From Variovorax sp. PCZ-1 (GTDB taxonomy: Bacteria > Pseudomonadota > Gammaproteobacteria > Burkholderiales > Burkholderiaceae_C): a DNA stretch of 64,000 nucleotides. The stretch spans positions 248,001-312,000 of the forward strand of contig NZ_JAHCDN010000003.1 of the NCBI RefSeq assembly GCF_018413605.1. The letters run 5' to 3'. Below the pieces are notes generated by a model. It was given only the letters and a program-made list of their open reading frames with translations, was not told where the DNA came from and ran no database searches. Shown piece after piece: positions 1 through 8,217 of this stretch. The stretch's first letter is position 1, and each line of letters opens with the position of its first letter. The translations under genes and the position numbers were made by a program.

Positions 1-464
1 AGCCTTTCCTGAGCTTTCACCCACTGCAAACAGGCGCACGCCTGCGCATCGCCAACAAAATGGTGGAGGCTTTACCTGCTGTGCATACCGTGCCCGCCGT
101 GGGCTATGCGATCACCGCTGGCGCAGGCTGCTGGGTATTCTCAGGAGATACGGAGCGCAACCCCGCTTTCTGGAAACGTATCAATCAAATGAATGTAGCC
201 ATGCTCGTGATCGAGACGGCGTTTTCCAATCGCGAAAAGCAGTTGGCGCATCTGAGCCTGCATCTCTCGCCCAATGTGCTGGCCGATGAGCTGGATCAGA
301 TTGACAAGACCAAGCATTTCCCAATTTACATCACGCACACCAAGCCCGCCGAGACGGAGCAGATCATGGAGGAGATCCAGCGCTTTGACCAAACTCAACC
401 GTTTGGCCCGAACGTCACGCACGATATCCGCTGGCTGCGCGCCGGTCAGGAGCTCACCGTATGA
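1..464 (+). CDS. Class II cyclic-nucleotide phosphodiesterase (MBL fold), 3' part
   Basis: The frame is open from base 3, so the start lies before the window. The visible part, about 153 residues, matches the C-terminal half of class II 3',5'-cyclic-nucleotide phosphodiesterases: an SGDT motif, then an IETAFSN stretch (family form xIExSFxN), SLHLSP (family form SGHLTP), a following ADELDQ stretch, and IYITHTKP (family form YITHLKP). These enzymes hydrolyse cAMP or cGMP to the nucleoside monophosphate with two metal ions. The N-terminal HxHxDH metal motif would be outside the window. Its stop overlaps the start of the downstream ATPase gene (ATGA), so the two are translationally coupled. The family call is good; the substrate is inferred. 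Confidence 0.8.
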   Translation, partial: PFLSFHPLQTGARLRIANKMVEALPAVHTVPAVGYAITAGAGCWVFSGDTERNPAFWKRINQMNVAMLVIETAFSNREKQLAHLSLHLSPNVLADELDQIDKTKHFPIYITHTKPAETEQIMEEIQRFDQTQPFGPNVTHDIRWLRAGQELTV

Positions 465-2896
465 ATGCTGTTCTCAAGCCTTCCGTGTCAAATACCAGTT
501 CCGCAGCAGAAAAAGCCTTTTTCGATTCGCAGATGCTCCCCGCTGAGAAACGGGGGATGACTTTTGAGGTCTTGTTCTACCGGCAGCTGCAGAAAGTCAC
601 CACACGCATTCACGATACAGAGAATATCGATCAGCTCATGCTCGATGCGAGCGAAGATATTTGCAAATTACTCAATGCAGATCGCCTCACACTCTATGCT
701 GTGAATGAAGATGGCACAGCCATTGTCTCCAAGTTCAAGACTGGCCTGAATGTGGCCAAAGATTTGAAGCTGCCGATTGGCGTGCAGAGCATCGCAGGCT
801 ATGTGGCGATGGCCAAGCAGCCAGTGAATATCGCGGATGTGTATGACGATGAAGCTTTGAAGCGCATTCACCCTTCCTTGGCTTTCCTCAAAGAGGTCGA
901 TAAGCGCTCAGGCTATCGCACCAAACAAATGCTGGTGATGCCGATCATGGATGGCGAGCAACTGCATGGCGTGTTGCAAGTGATCAATAGCAAGGCCGAT
1001 AGCCCTTTTGGAGAGCTTGAACTGGAGGGCGCCACTCAACTTTGCAAAACACTAGCAACCGCCATTCGCCAGCGCGCTGAAAAAGCGCAAAAGCTGATCG
1101 ACGATGCGGCGCGCAAGAAGGCCACCAAATACGACGGGCTGCTCAAGGAGGGTGTGATCACCGCTGAGCAGCTCAGCGATTGCGTGCGCCAAGCGCGTGA
1201 GCAATCCAAATCGGTGGAGCATGTGCTCATGGCCGAGTTTGGCATTCGGCCTGCGCAGATTGGCCCTTCGCTGGCTAAATTCTTCGGCGTGGATTACGAG
1301 CCTTTCAAAGCTGGGCGTATTCGCTCTGAAATGCTGCATGCACCGCTTAAGCTGGATTTTGTGCATTCGCAAGGCTGGATTCCGCTGGAAGAAACGCCCG
1401 AGGGGTTGGTGGTGATGTGCCTCGACCCCGAGGCAGTGCGCGGCTCGCGCATCGTGCAGCAAATCCTGCCGCGCATCTCCAAAATCAAATACTGCGTCAC
1501 CACGCAGACTGAGTTTGAAGAAACCATCGTGCAGTTTTTCGGTGCGGGTGCTGAAGGCGGCTCGATCAATGAACTGCTGGCGGACTTGAATTCACCGCTG
1601 GATGAAGATGCCGATGACTCATCACTCGAATCCGCTGCTGCAGATAACGAGTTGGTGAAGTTCGTCAACAAAGTCATCATCGATGCATACAACCAGCGCG
1701 TCTCAGATATTCACATCGAGCCGATGCCGGGCAAAGAAAAAACCGGCATCCGTTTTCGTATTGATGGCAGCTTGCAAACCTATATTGAAGTGCCCGCGAG
1801 CTTCCGCCAAGCCTTGGTGACTCGCCTGAAAATTATGTGCGATCTGGATATTTCCGAACGCCGCAAGCCGCAAGATGGCAAGATCAAATTCAAGAAATAT
1901 GGCCCGCTCGATATCGAGCTGCGAGTAGCCACCATCCCTTCAGCGGGTGGCGTGGAAGATGTGGTGATGCGCATCTTGGCTTCAGGCGAGCCCATTCCGA
2001 TGGATAAGCTGGGCCTCACGCCGCACAACCGTGAGCGATTGGAGAGCACGGTTTCCAAGCCTTATGGTCTCTTCTACGTCTGCGGTCCTACAGGCTCTGG
2101 TAAGACGACCACGCTGCATTCGGTGCTCAAATTCTTGAACAAGATTGACACCAAAATCTGGACAGCGGAAGACCCTGTGGAGATCACGCAAAAGGGTTTG
2201 CGCCAAGTGCAGGTGAACAAGAAAGCCGGCCTTGATTTCGCCACCATCATGCGTGCCTTCTTGCGCGCTGATCCAGACATCATCATGGTGGGCGAATCGC
2301 GCGACAAGGAAACGGTGAGCATGGGCGTGGAAGCTTCGCTCACAGGTCACCTCGTCTTCTCTACGCTGCACACCAACAGCGCGCCTGAATCCATCATCCG
2401 TTTGCTCGATATGGGCATGGATCCGTTTAACTTTGCGGATGCGCTGCTGGGCATCCTCGCGCAGCGTTTGGCGAAGAAGCTGTGTGATTGCAAAGAAGAA
2501 TACACACCTGATGCCAAAGAGATCAAAGCCTTCATCAAGGAATACGCGGAAGATTTGCAGCACACGGCCGCTTGGATTGCTGACCCTGGTGGTGCGCAGC
2601 AAGAGCTGCTGCAAACTTGGACGGATACTTATGGCAAAGATGGCAGCCTGCGCTTTTATCGCCCCGTAGGTTGCGATAAGTGCAACAAGACGGGCTACAA
2701 AGGCCGCATTGGTTTGCACGAGTTGCTGGTGGGCGATGACACCGTGAAGAAGCTGATTCAAGAGCGAGCACGCGTGGCGGATTTGTTCATCGCCGCGGTG
2801 GGCGGCGGCATGCGCACACTGAAGATGGATGGCATGGAAAAGGTGATGATGGGGCTCACCGATATCAAGCAAGTGCGGATGGTGTGCATCAAGTAG
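461..2896 (+). CDS. GAF-domain GspE/PulE-type secretion ATPase
   Basis: 811 residues. A GAF domain occupies about residues 40-210, a GspE N-terminal-like domain about 225-360, and the type II secretion/type IV pilus ATPase domain follows. The Walker A motif GPTGSGKT is at 542-549. Next come an Asp box (TAEDPVEI), a Walker B region (RADPDIIMVGESRD) and a His box (STLHTN). A zinc-binding cysteine set is present (CDC near the His box, later CDKC). The usual VGEIRD reads VGESRD here. Such ATPases drive pilus or pseudopilus assembly at the inner membrane, but no pilus or secretion genes are nearby. Overlap with a cyclic-nucleotide phosphodiesterase gene suggests the GAF domain may sense a cyclic nucleotide; this is inference. 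Confidence 0.88.
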   Translation: MNAVLKPSVSNTSSAAEKAFFDSQMLPAEKRGMTFEVLFYRQLQKVTTRIHDTENIDQLMLDASEDICKLLNADRLTLYAVNEDGTAIVSKFKTGLNVAKDLKLPIGVQSIAGYVAMAKQPVNIADVYDDEALKRIHPSLAFLKEVDKRSGYRTKQMLVMPIMDGEQLHGVLQVINSKADSPFGELELEGATQLCKTLATAIRQRAEKAQKLIDDAARKKATKYDGLLKEGVITAEQLSDCVRQAREQSKSVEHVLMAEFGIRPAQIGPSLAKFFGVDYEPFKAGRIRSEMLHAPLKLDFVHSQGWIPLEETPEGLVVMCLDPEAVRGSRIVQQILPRISKIKYCVTTQTEFEETIVQFFGAGAEGGSINELLADLNSPLDEDADDSSLESAAADNELVKFVNKVIIDAYNQRVSDIHIEPMPGKEKTGIRFRIDGSLQTYIEVPASFRQALVTRLKIMCDLDISERRKPQDGKIKFKKYGPLDIELRVATIPSAGGVEDVVMRILASGEPIPMDKLGLTPHNRERLESTVSKPYGLFYVCGPTGSGKTTTLHSVLKFLNKIDTKIWTAEDPVEITQKGLRQVQVNKKAGLDFATIMRAFLRADPDIIMVGESRDKETVSMGVEASLTGHLVFSTLHTNSAPESIIRLLDMGMDPFNFADALLGILAQRLAKKLCDCKEEYTPDAKEIKAFIKEYAEDLQHTAAWIADPGGAQQELLQTWTDTYGKDGSLRFYRPVGCDKCNKTGYKGRIGLHELLVGDDTVKKLIQERARVADLFIAAVGGGMRTLKMDGMEKVMMGLTDIKQVRMVCIK

Positions 2897-2903
2897 TTTT
2901 GAT

Positions 2904-2962
2904 GATCTTTTGAGCACTTCGCCGGCGTATTTGCTGCGCAGAGTGCTATTAAATTTGTAGTT
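2904..2962 (-). repeat. R element copy 1 (intergenic, inverted)
   Basis: Read on the minus strand it has the dyad segment around GTGCTATTAAATTTGTAG, then CTGCGC/GCGCAG, a 7-bp spacer and GCCGGC, with the spacing shared by all R elements. It sits 8 bp after the stop of the GspE-like gene. Confidence 0.85.
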
Positions 2963-2986
2963 TGATTATTTTTGGATGGAGTGGCT

Positions 2987-3072
2987 GCGCTTGGGCTACC
3001 TCCCTCCGCGACTGTCCCCCGCCGGCTTCGCCGGCTCCTCCTTTATGTCGCTGCGGGAGATAGCCCAAGCAC
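2987..3072 (+). repeat. P element copy 1, structured palindrome
   Basis: Outer arms GCTTGGGCTA and TAGCCCAAGC pair perfectly. Inside is a conserved asymmetric core (CTCCGCGACTGTCCCCCG on the left, CTCCTCCTTTA then TCGCTGCG on the right) around an inner GCCGGCTTCGCCGGC hairpin. Three other copies in the window keep the core but carry different stem sequences. Confidence 0.85.
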
Positions 3073-3138
3073 AGCCTGATGGCAGACTCGAGTTTTGCTT
3101 CATGGTGATACGATTGCCTCGTTAAGCGGAGATTTCGT

Positions 3139-4665
3139 ATGAAAAATGCACTCACATTCTGGACACCCAGCACCAAAAAATGGGCACTCAGCGCCATCGC
3201 TGCTGCTGCACTCATGGGCTGCGGCACGCAAACTGTGAATCCCGTCACTGGCCAGCAAGAGCGCTCGGTCATGAGCGAGGCTGATGAGGTGCGCGAAGGG
3301 GCGAAGGCGCATCAAGAAATTCTCAAAGAATACGGCGTGCTGAAAAACGATCGCATTCAAAACTATGTGAACGACATCGGCCAGCGCTTGGCCAAACTCT
3401 CGCACCGCAATCAGCTCAAGTGGACGTTCACCGTGCTGGATAGCCCGGAGATCAATGCGTTTGCGCTGCCGGGCGGCTATGTGTATATGACGCGCGGCAT
3501 CATGGCTTATTTGGATAGCGAGGCTGATCTGGCGGGCGTGATTGGTCATGAGATCGGGCATGTGACGGCGCGGCATGGTGCGCAGCGCGCAACGCGGCAG
3601 CAAGATGCGGCCTTGGTAGGTTTGCTGGGCAATGTGCTCGGCGCGGTGCTGGATGCCAAAGGCGGTGGCGGCATTGGTCAGCAAATCGGTGAAGTGGCTG
3701 GCATGGCTGCTGCGGGGCGCGTAGCCAAATATGGGCGTGAGCAAGAGTTGCAGGCGGATGGCTTGGGCGCTGAGTATTTGAGCCGGGTGAATTACGATCC
3801 GCGCAACATGATTGATGTGATCCGCGTGCTCAAAGATCAGGAGCGCTTTGCAGTTGAAGTCGCTCGTGCAGAAGGTCGGCCTGCGCCGCAAGGCGGCAAC
3901 TCCTGGCTGGCTTCGCATCCGAGCAACGATCAACGCTTGGAATCGATCAACAAAATCGCGGCTCAGTATCAGGCGAATAAAAACTATGCAGACGAAGGCC
4001 GCATACGTTATCTGCAAATCATCGATGGCATGGCCTTTGGCGAAAGCCCGGAGCAGGGGCTCACGCGTGGGCGAAATTTTTACCACTCCACTTTGAATTT
4101 TGCGATGACCGCGCCCACAGGTTGGCGGATTGTGAATGAAGAGGAGCAGCTGACCATTGTGAATCCTGCAGGCGATGCTGCGCTGATCGTACAGCTCGCA
4201 CCACCGAACGCGGGGCGAAACCATGAGGAGATCATTCGCAATGTCGTCAAGCCTGTTTCTGGCCGCGCGGAGCGCTACACGCTCAATGGTCTGCAAGCCA
4301 CGCACTTCAACGGCGCTGTGCAAGCGCAAGGCGGGCAGCGAGCTGTGGAGCTCACTGTAGCCACAGGAGCTGGTGGGCAAAACTTTTTGATGATCTACGC
4401 TGGCAAAGATGCAGCCACAGTGCAGCGCAACCGAAGCTTTCTGCGCGAGACCGAAGGCAGCTTCCGAGGCATGAGTGCGCAAGACACTGCAGCGGCGAAA
4501 CCGTGGGTGCTGCGCACAACAGCTTTGCCACGCGGTGGTTTTGCGGATTTAGCGCGAACTGCGCCGATGACGACGTTGCCTGAGCAGCAGCTCAAGCTCA
4601 TGAATGGTGTGTATTCCACGGGGACGGTGCAGCCTGGGGCATTGGTGAAGATGGTGGTGCAGTGA
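3139..4665 (+). CDS. M48 family metalloprotease, lipoprotein
   Basis: 508 residues. The N-terminus has a signal peptide ending in a lipobox (LMGC, Cys28), so the mature protein is probably lipid-anchored in the envelope. The zinc protease motif HEIGH is at 137-141 and a candidate third ligand, Glu203, lies in ELQADGLG, the usual ExxxD arrangement of M48 peptidases. The catalytic domain resembles BepA/YfgC-type periplasmic proteases of outer-membrane quality control. The C-terminal 200 residues do not look like the TPR repeats of BepA and contain an extra domain of unknown role. It stands alone, with P elements on both sides of the gene. Confidence 0.88.
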   Translation: MKNALTFWTPSTKKWALSAIAAAALMGCGTQTVNPVTGQQERSVMSEADEVREGAKAHQEILKEYGVLKNDRIQNYVNDIGQRLAKLSHRNQLKWTFTVLDSPEINAFALPGGYVYMTRGIMAYLDSEADLAGVIGHEIGHVTARHGAQRATRQQDAALVGLLGNVLGAVLDAKGGGGIGQQIGEVAGMAAAGRVAKYGREQELQADGLGAEYLSRVNYDPRNMIDVIRVLKDQERFAVEVARAEGRPAPQGGNSWLASHPSNDQRLESINKIAAQYQANKNYADEGRIRYLQIIDGMAFGESPEQGLTRGRNFYHSTLNFAMTAPTGWRIVNEEEQLTIVNPAGDAALIVQLAPPNAGRNHEEIIRNVVKPVSGRAERYTLNGLQATHFNGAVQAQGGQRAVELTVATGAGGQNFLMIYAGKDAATVQRNRSFLRETEGSFRGMSAQDTAAAKPWVLRTTALPRGGFADLARTAPMTTLPEQQLKLMNGVYSTGTVQPGALVKMVVQ

Positions 4666-4687
4666 GATTCGTTGTATCCGCAGGCTC

Positions 4688-4800
4688 GCACTAGCTGCAC
4701 GTTTTGCTCCGTGTCCCCCGGCGGCATTTGGTTTTATTCATTTTCGAAGGGTTGGTTTCGCCGCCTCCTCCTTTACCTGCGCAAAACGCACGGCTAGCGC
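4688..4800 (+). repeat. P element copy 2, structured palindrome
   Basis: Same core as the other P elements (GTGTCCCCCG, then CTCCTCCTTTA and CTGCG) but with entirely different outer arms: GCACTAGCTGCACGTTTTGC pairs with GCAAAACGCACGGCTAGCGC. The inner stem is GGCGGC/GCCGCC with a longer AT-rich loop. It fills most of the gap between the M48 gene and the convergent TPM gene. Confidence 0.8.
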
Positions 4801-4830
4801 AATCCTGCAAACGTAATAGCTCGCAGCTGA

Positions 4831-5355
4831 TTACCGCACATCAGGCCGATTGCTCAACTCGTTTGGATTGGCTGCGTTGGCATCCACAGGAAAGTGCTGC
4901 ATCAGCAGCGCAGAGATTTCTTCTAGCGCCTGCGTGAGCCCGCGTTCGAAATCGCCGCGTTTGAGGTGCGCGCTTAAATGATCGACTGTTTCTTGCCAAA
5001 AAGTGCTGTTCGGCGGCATAGATACAGCGCGATCAGCTACTATTTCTATAGCATTTTCGGCGAGTAAGAGATAGATCAATACGCCGTTGTTTTGCTGCGT
5101 GTCCCACACGCGGAGTTTGCCGAACATGGCGATGGCACGTTCGCGTGGCGTGGCATCGCGCCACAAATAGCTCATGGGCAGGCCTGCTTCGATGCAGATG
5201 CGGATTTCGCCGCTATGTCTTGCTTCGCTTGCCTGCGTGAAGCGCTCTAGCTTAGCGAGCAGCTCGGGCGGCACGGCGCGGCGCACATCGCTGTCGTCCA
5301 TCCAGCGGTGTTTCCAGATGCGGGTCAGTTTTCCGAAGAAGCTGCGCTGTTTCAT
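4831..5355 (-). CDS. TPM domain protein, cytosolic-type
   Basis: 174 residues from the ATG one base after the stop of the upstream ygcG-like gene; a longer frame upstream is only an alternative reading of that gene's glycine-rich tail. The protein contains one TPM (TLP18.3/Psb32/MOLO-1) domain, seen in SGEIRICIEAG, the acidic stretch around FGKLRVWDT, NNGVLIYLLLAE and IEIVADRAV. It lacks a signal peptide and the glycine-rich tail. TPM proteins occur with LemA and YgcG in a conserved membrane-associated cluster; roles in phosphatase activity or photosystem repair are known only for distant plant members. Function here is unknown. Confidence 0.82.
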   Translation of the reverse strand: MKQRSFFGKLTRIWKHRWMDDSDVRRAVPPELLAKLERFTQASEARHSGEIRICIEAGLPMSYLWRDATPRERAIAMFGKLRVWDTQQNNGVLIYLLLAENAIEIVADRAVSMPPNSTFWQETVDHLSAHLKRGDFERGLTQALEEISALLMQHFPVDANAANPNELSNRPDVR

Positions 5356-5356
5356 C

Positions 5357-6262
5357 TCAAAAATCTCCACTCGCGCCGCCGCCACCGAAATCACCCCCAC
5401 CGCCGGAGCTAAAACCCCCACCTCCGCCACTGCTCCAGCCGCCGCCACCGCCGGTTGACCAACCACCACCGTCGTAGCCGCGTGAATAACCACGCCTGCC
5501 ACTGACAGCTCTGCCAAAGCTGGTGATCAAGGTGAAGATCAGCGCGGCAAAGAAGGCGATGCCAGCTATCACCATACTCGCGGTGATGAAGAAGGCGATG
5601 CCGCCCACTGCGCCTCCTGTCACGAGGGAGCCGAGTTTGTTGCCGAAAATGCCTTTGGCTATTGCGCCGCCAATGGGCACAGCGAAGAAGAGGAAGATGA
5701 AGAAATCCATCCACTCAAAGCCGAGTTGTTGTGGATTGAAGCCGCGCTCGGCATTTGGGGCAGGGAGATTCTCAGCGCCGATGCGTTTATCCAGCGCCTC
5801 AATCGTGGCTTCAATGCCTTGAGCGTATTGCCCTGCTTTGAGTGCAGGTGCAAGCGAGGTGCTGATGATTTGCTTGGCGGCAAGATCAGGAATCGCACCT
5901 TCCAAAGATTTCGCCACTTCAATGCGCAGCTTGCGATCTTCCTTGGCGATCACGATGAGAACGCCGTCACCCACATCACGCCGCCCGATTTTCCAGGCGT
6001 TGGCTACGCGGTTGGCGTAGCTGGCGATGTCTTCAGGCGCTGTGGTGTTGACGAGCAGCACGGCGATCTGCGAGCCGCGCTCTTGTTCGATGCGTGCCAG
6101 CTGTGTTTCGATACTGCCAGCTTCGCCAGCGGAGAGAATTTGCGCGGTATCCACCACGCGGCCAGAGAGGGCAGGCACGGCTTGCTGCGAGAGCGCTGCA
6201 AACGGTGCGAGCAATGCGCCCGCGAGTAGCCAAGCTCTGAATAGGCGTCTAATTACTATCAA
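5357..6262 (-). CDS. YgcG family TPM-domain membrane protein
   Basis: 301 residues, beginning at TTG. No in-frame ATG precedes the signal peptide (cleavage probably near ALSQQ). A periplasmic TPM domain covers about residues 35-160 (GRVVDTAQILS, GSQIAVLLVNTT, GDGVLIVIAKEDRKLRIEV). One or two membrane segments follow at about 175-245, and the tail is glycine/serine-rich with runs of GGGGG. This is the standard YgcG architecture. It lies between lemA and a second TPM gene on the same strand, a conserved arrangement in proteobacteria. The predicted TTG and the purine stretch upstream both fall inside R element copy 2, so the repeat may supply the translation start. Confidence 0.85.
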   Translation of the reverse strand: MIVIRRLFRAWLLAGALLAPFAALSQQAVPALSGRVVDTAQILSAGEAGSIETQLARIEQERGSQIAVLLVNTTAPEDIASYANRVANAWKIGRRDVGDGVLIVIAKEDRKLRIEVAKSLEGAIPDLAAKQIISTSLAPALKAGQYAQGIEATIEALDKRIGAENLPAPNAERGFNPQQLGFEWMDFFIFLFFAVPIGGAIAKGIFGNKLGSLVTGGAVGGIAFFITASMVIAGIAFFAALIFTLITSFGRAVSGRRGYSRGYDGGGWSTGGGGGWSSGGGGGFSSGGGGDFGGGGASGDF

Positions 6263-6318
6263 TTAGTGAGCACTCCGCGCAGATTCTATGCCGGCGAATG
6301 GCTTAAAACGCTTAAAAA
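6255..6318 (+). repeat. R element copy 2 (overlaps ygcG start)
   Basis: ACTATCAATTAGTGAGC, 5 bp, GCGCAG, ATTCTAT, GCCGGC, then a GGCTTAAAACGCTTAAAAA tail. It fills the whole space between lemA and ygcG on the minus strand and includes the ygcG start codon. Confidence 0.9.
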
Positions 6319-6319
6319 T

Positions 6320-6913
6320 TTACTTCTTGTTGAAGTCTACCGTGGGCGCAGTGGTGATCTGCGCTTCGTTGGCGACCGTGAAGCCGGGCTTGGGCGAGTA
6401 GCTAAAAATCATTGCCGTGAGATTGCTCGGGAAGCTGCGTGCGAGCACGTTGTATTCCTCGATGGTTTTGATGTAGCGGTTGCGTGCGACGGTGATGCGG
6501 TTTTCTGTGCCTTCAAGCTGCACGCGCAGATCTTGGAAGCCTTGGTTGGCTTTCAAGTTGGGGTAGTTTTCCGTGACGACGAGCAGGCGAGAGAGCGCTG
6601 AGCCAATCTCACCTTGTGCCGCTTGAAATTTCTTCATGGCTTCAGGATCGTTCAGCATTTCTGGTGTCATTTGAATGCTGGTGGCCTTAGCGCGCGCCTC
6701 CACCACTTTCACCAGCGTCTCTTGTTCAAAGCCCGCTTCACCTTTGACGGTATTCACAATGTTCGGAATCAAATCAGCGCGGCGCTGGTACTGATTCAGC
6801 ACTTCGCTCCAAGCAGCTTTGGATTGCTCATCCAAGCGCTGGAAATCGTTGTAGCCGCAGCCTGTGAGCAAGGCGGTGCAGATCAGAAGGGCAGATAAAA
6901 GTAATTTTTTCAT
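6320..6913 (-). CDS. lemA: LemA family lipoprotein
   Basis: 197 residues from the ATG preceded by AGAGGAA; a much longer open frame upstream lacks any support. The signal peptide ends in a lipobox (LLTGC, Cys19). The LemA signature is clear: SEVLNQYQRRADLIPNIV, EARAKAT, GEIGSALSRLLVVTENYPNL and the YNVLARSFPSN segment near the end. LemA proteins are helical envelope proteins of uncertain function. It is the first gene of a minus-strand lemA-ygcG-TPM cluster. Confidence 0.93.
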   Translation of the reverse strand: MKKLLLSALLICTALLTGCGYNDFQRLDEQSKAAWSEVLNQYQRRADLIPNIVNTVKGEAGFEQETLVKVVEARAKATSIQMTPEMLNDPEAMKKFQAAQGEIGSALSRLLVVTENYPNLKANQGFQDLRVQLEGTENRITVARNRYIKTIEEYNVLARSFPSNLTAMIFSYSPKPGFTVANEAQITTAPTVDFNKK

Positions 6914-6964
6914 AGCGTTCCTCTTCGGTTTTGGGTGCACAGGTTCTAACAGTAGCATAGATGG

Positions 6965-7735
6965 ATGCAAGTTTCCCCATCTCAAGCCATTGCTGCGATT
7001 CAAAAGCCATCCCAAGCTACACCAAAGCAGCCAGATTTGCTGATTGCCGGCGCTACCGGCGTGCTCGGCAATACTGTGCTGCGTCGGCTCGTGGGAGTGC
7101 ATCGCTATGCGCATACGCAGGTGCTGGCGCGCGAGCGCGTGCAGCAGGGCATGCGCCAACTCTCTTTGCATTTGGTTGCAGGTGATATCGCGGGTTGGCC
7201 GGTCAATCTGTCGTCTGATGTTGCCGTGGTGATGTTTGAGCCGCCCAGAATGTTTTATGAGCGCGAGCGCGCTTTGTGGACGCCCGAGCCAGCTCAGCTC
7301 ACGGAGCTTGCCGCTTGGTTGTATGCGAGTGGCGCAAGCACATTGGCTGTGGTGTTGCCCTATGCGCAAGGCACACTGCCCGAATCGCTCAAGCAGGGCT
7401 TGGCCTCGCTGGATGAGCAGGCTTTGGCGGCGACGGGTTTTGAGCGACTGCTGATTTTTCGCAGCGCAGAAAAGCCCGCGGCTTTGCGTCACAAGCATCC
7501 ACTGGCCGCCCTCGCGCATTGGATGCTGGGCATCTTCAAATTCATGGTGCCTGCGCAAGAGCAGCCTGTACGCCCCACAAAAATTGCCGAAATCGTGGAT
7601 GCTTTCCTGCAAACCGCACCAAGCGGCATCACAGTGGTTTCGCAGCACGAGATGTGGGCGTTCTCGCAGATCAACTCAACAGATTTGTTGGCTGCCGTGA
7701 AAACCCGGTTTGACAATGCAAGAGAGATTAATTAA
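6965..7735 (+). CDS. NAD(P)-binding Rossmann-fold protein, function unknown
   Basis: 256 residues. After a 25-residue lead, LLIAGATGVLGNTVLRRL gives the GxxGxxG dinucleotide-binding motif of atypical short-chain dehydrogenases. The usual catalytic YxxxK is not evident, so it may be a non-catalytic or atypical NAD(P)-binding protein. It is divergent from lemA and ends 11 bp before hpaR, with the HpaR-type operator covering its stop codon. That spacing raises the possibility of co-transcription with hpaR. The start could also be an upstream in-frame codon; the first 20 residues are uncertain. Confidence 0.65.
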   Translation: MQVSPSQAIAAIQKPSQATPKQPDLLIAGATGVLGNTVLRRLVGVHRYAHTQVLARERVQQGMRQLSLHLVAGDIAGWPVNLSSDVAVVMFEPPRMFYERERALWTPEPAQLTELAAWLYASGASTLAVVLPYAQGTLPESLKQGLASLDEQALAATGFERLLIFRSAEKPAALRHKHPLAALAHWMLGIFKFMVPAQEQPVRPTKIAEIVDAFLQTAPSGITVVSQHEMWAFSQINSTDLLAAVKTRFDNAREIN

Positions 7736-7748
7736 CATGTTAACTAAT
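7727..7748. promoter_or_regulatory. Palindromic operator at hpaR (MarR-type)
   Basis: A near-perfect 22-bp palindrome with the perfect core TTAACATGTTAA flanked by ATTA and TAAT. It overlaps the stop of the preceding gene and the first two bases of the hpaR ATG. Size and symmetry fit a MarR-family dimer site. Autoregulation by HpaR is established in enterobacteria and inferred here. Confidence 0.7.
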
Positions 7749-8217
7749 GAATCCTTTTGCGCACCGCAACCTCCCCCGCCTACTGCTGCAAGCGCGCGAA
7801 ACCGTGCTGGAGCATTTCCGCCCTGGCTTACGTGAGCATAGCCTCACAGATCAGCAATGGCGCGTGCTGCGCGTGTTGGCTGAAGAGGGCGAATGCGATG
7901 TGAGCACAATTGCGCAAGGCGCGTTTTTGCTCGGCCCCAGTCTTTCGGGCGTGCTCACGCGCATGGAGCGCGATGGTTTGATTGTGAGAGCGGCTGATAG
8001 CCAGGATGCGCGCCGGCAAGTGATCCGTGCCAGCGCCAAAGGCAAGCGTTTGGTGGTCAAGCTTTCCGAATCGATCGAGGCGCATTACGCGCGCATGGAA
8101 ACGAGCTTGGGTAAAGCGCGCTTGCTGCAGCTCTATGCCCTGCTCGATGAAGTGATTGCCATGCCTGTGCCAGCTGCTGAGCCTTTGCCCACAGCGCGAA
8201 AGCGAGCCAAGCCATGA
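7747..8217 (+). CDS. hpaR: Homoprotocatechuate degradation repressor HpaR (MarR family)
   Basis: 156 residues with a winged-helix MarR domain: LTDQQWRVLRVLAEEG, LLGPSLSGVLTRMERDGLI and DARRQVI (the wing). The opening NLPRLLLQARE and the position directly before hpaG fit HpaR, the repressor of the 3,4-dihydroxyphenylacetate meta-cleavage genes, relieved by pathway substrates. The start codon lies in a 22-bp palindrome, probably its own operator. There is no good ribosome-binding site between the palindrome and the ATG, which may mean weak or coupled translation. Its stop overlaps the ATG of hpaG1 (ATGATG). Confidence 0.9.
   Translation: MNPFAHRNLPRLLLQARETVLEHFRPGLREHSLTDQQWRVLRVLAEEGECDVSTIAQGAFLLGPSLSGVLTRMERDGLIVRAADSQDARRQVIRASAKGKRLVVKLSESIEAHYARMETSLGKARLLQLYALLDEVIAMPVPAAEPLPTARKRAKP

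Noticed and set aside
3100-4482. 460-residue minus-strand frame opposite the M48 protease gene
   Set aside because: No motif, no ribosome-binding site, and the plus strand has a clear lipoprotein protease.
5032-5062. R-like GCTACTATTTCTATAGC inside the TPM gene
   Set aside because: The 17-bp part matches but GCGCAG and GCCGGC are absent at the fixed spacing, and the encoded peptide is normal for the TPM family.
6320-7648. 442-residue extended reading of lemA
   Set aside because: The extra 245 residues overlap a divergent gene and lie before a clear lipoprotein signal peptide with its own ribosome-binding site.
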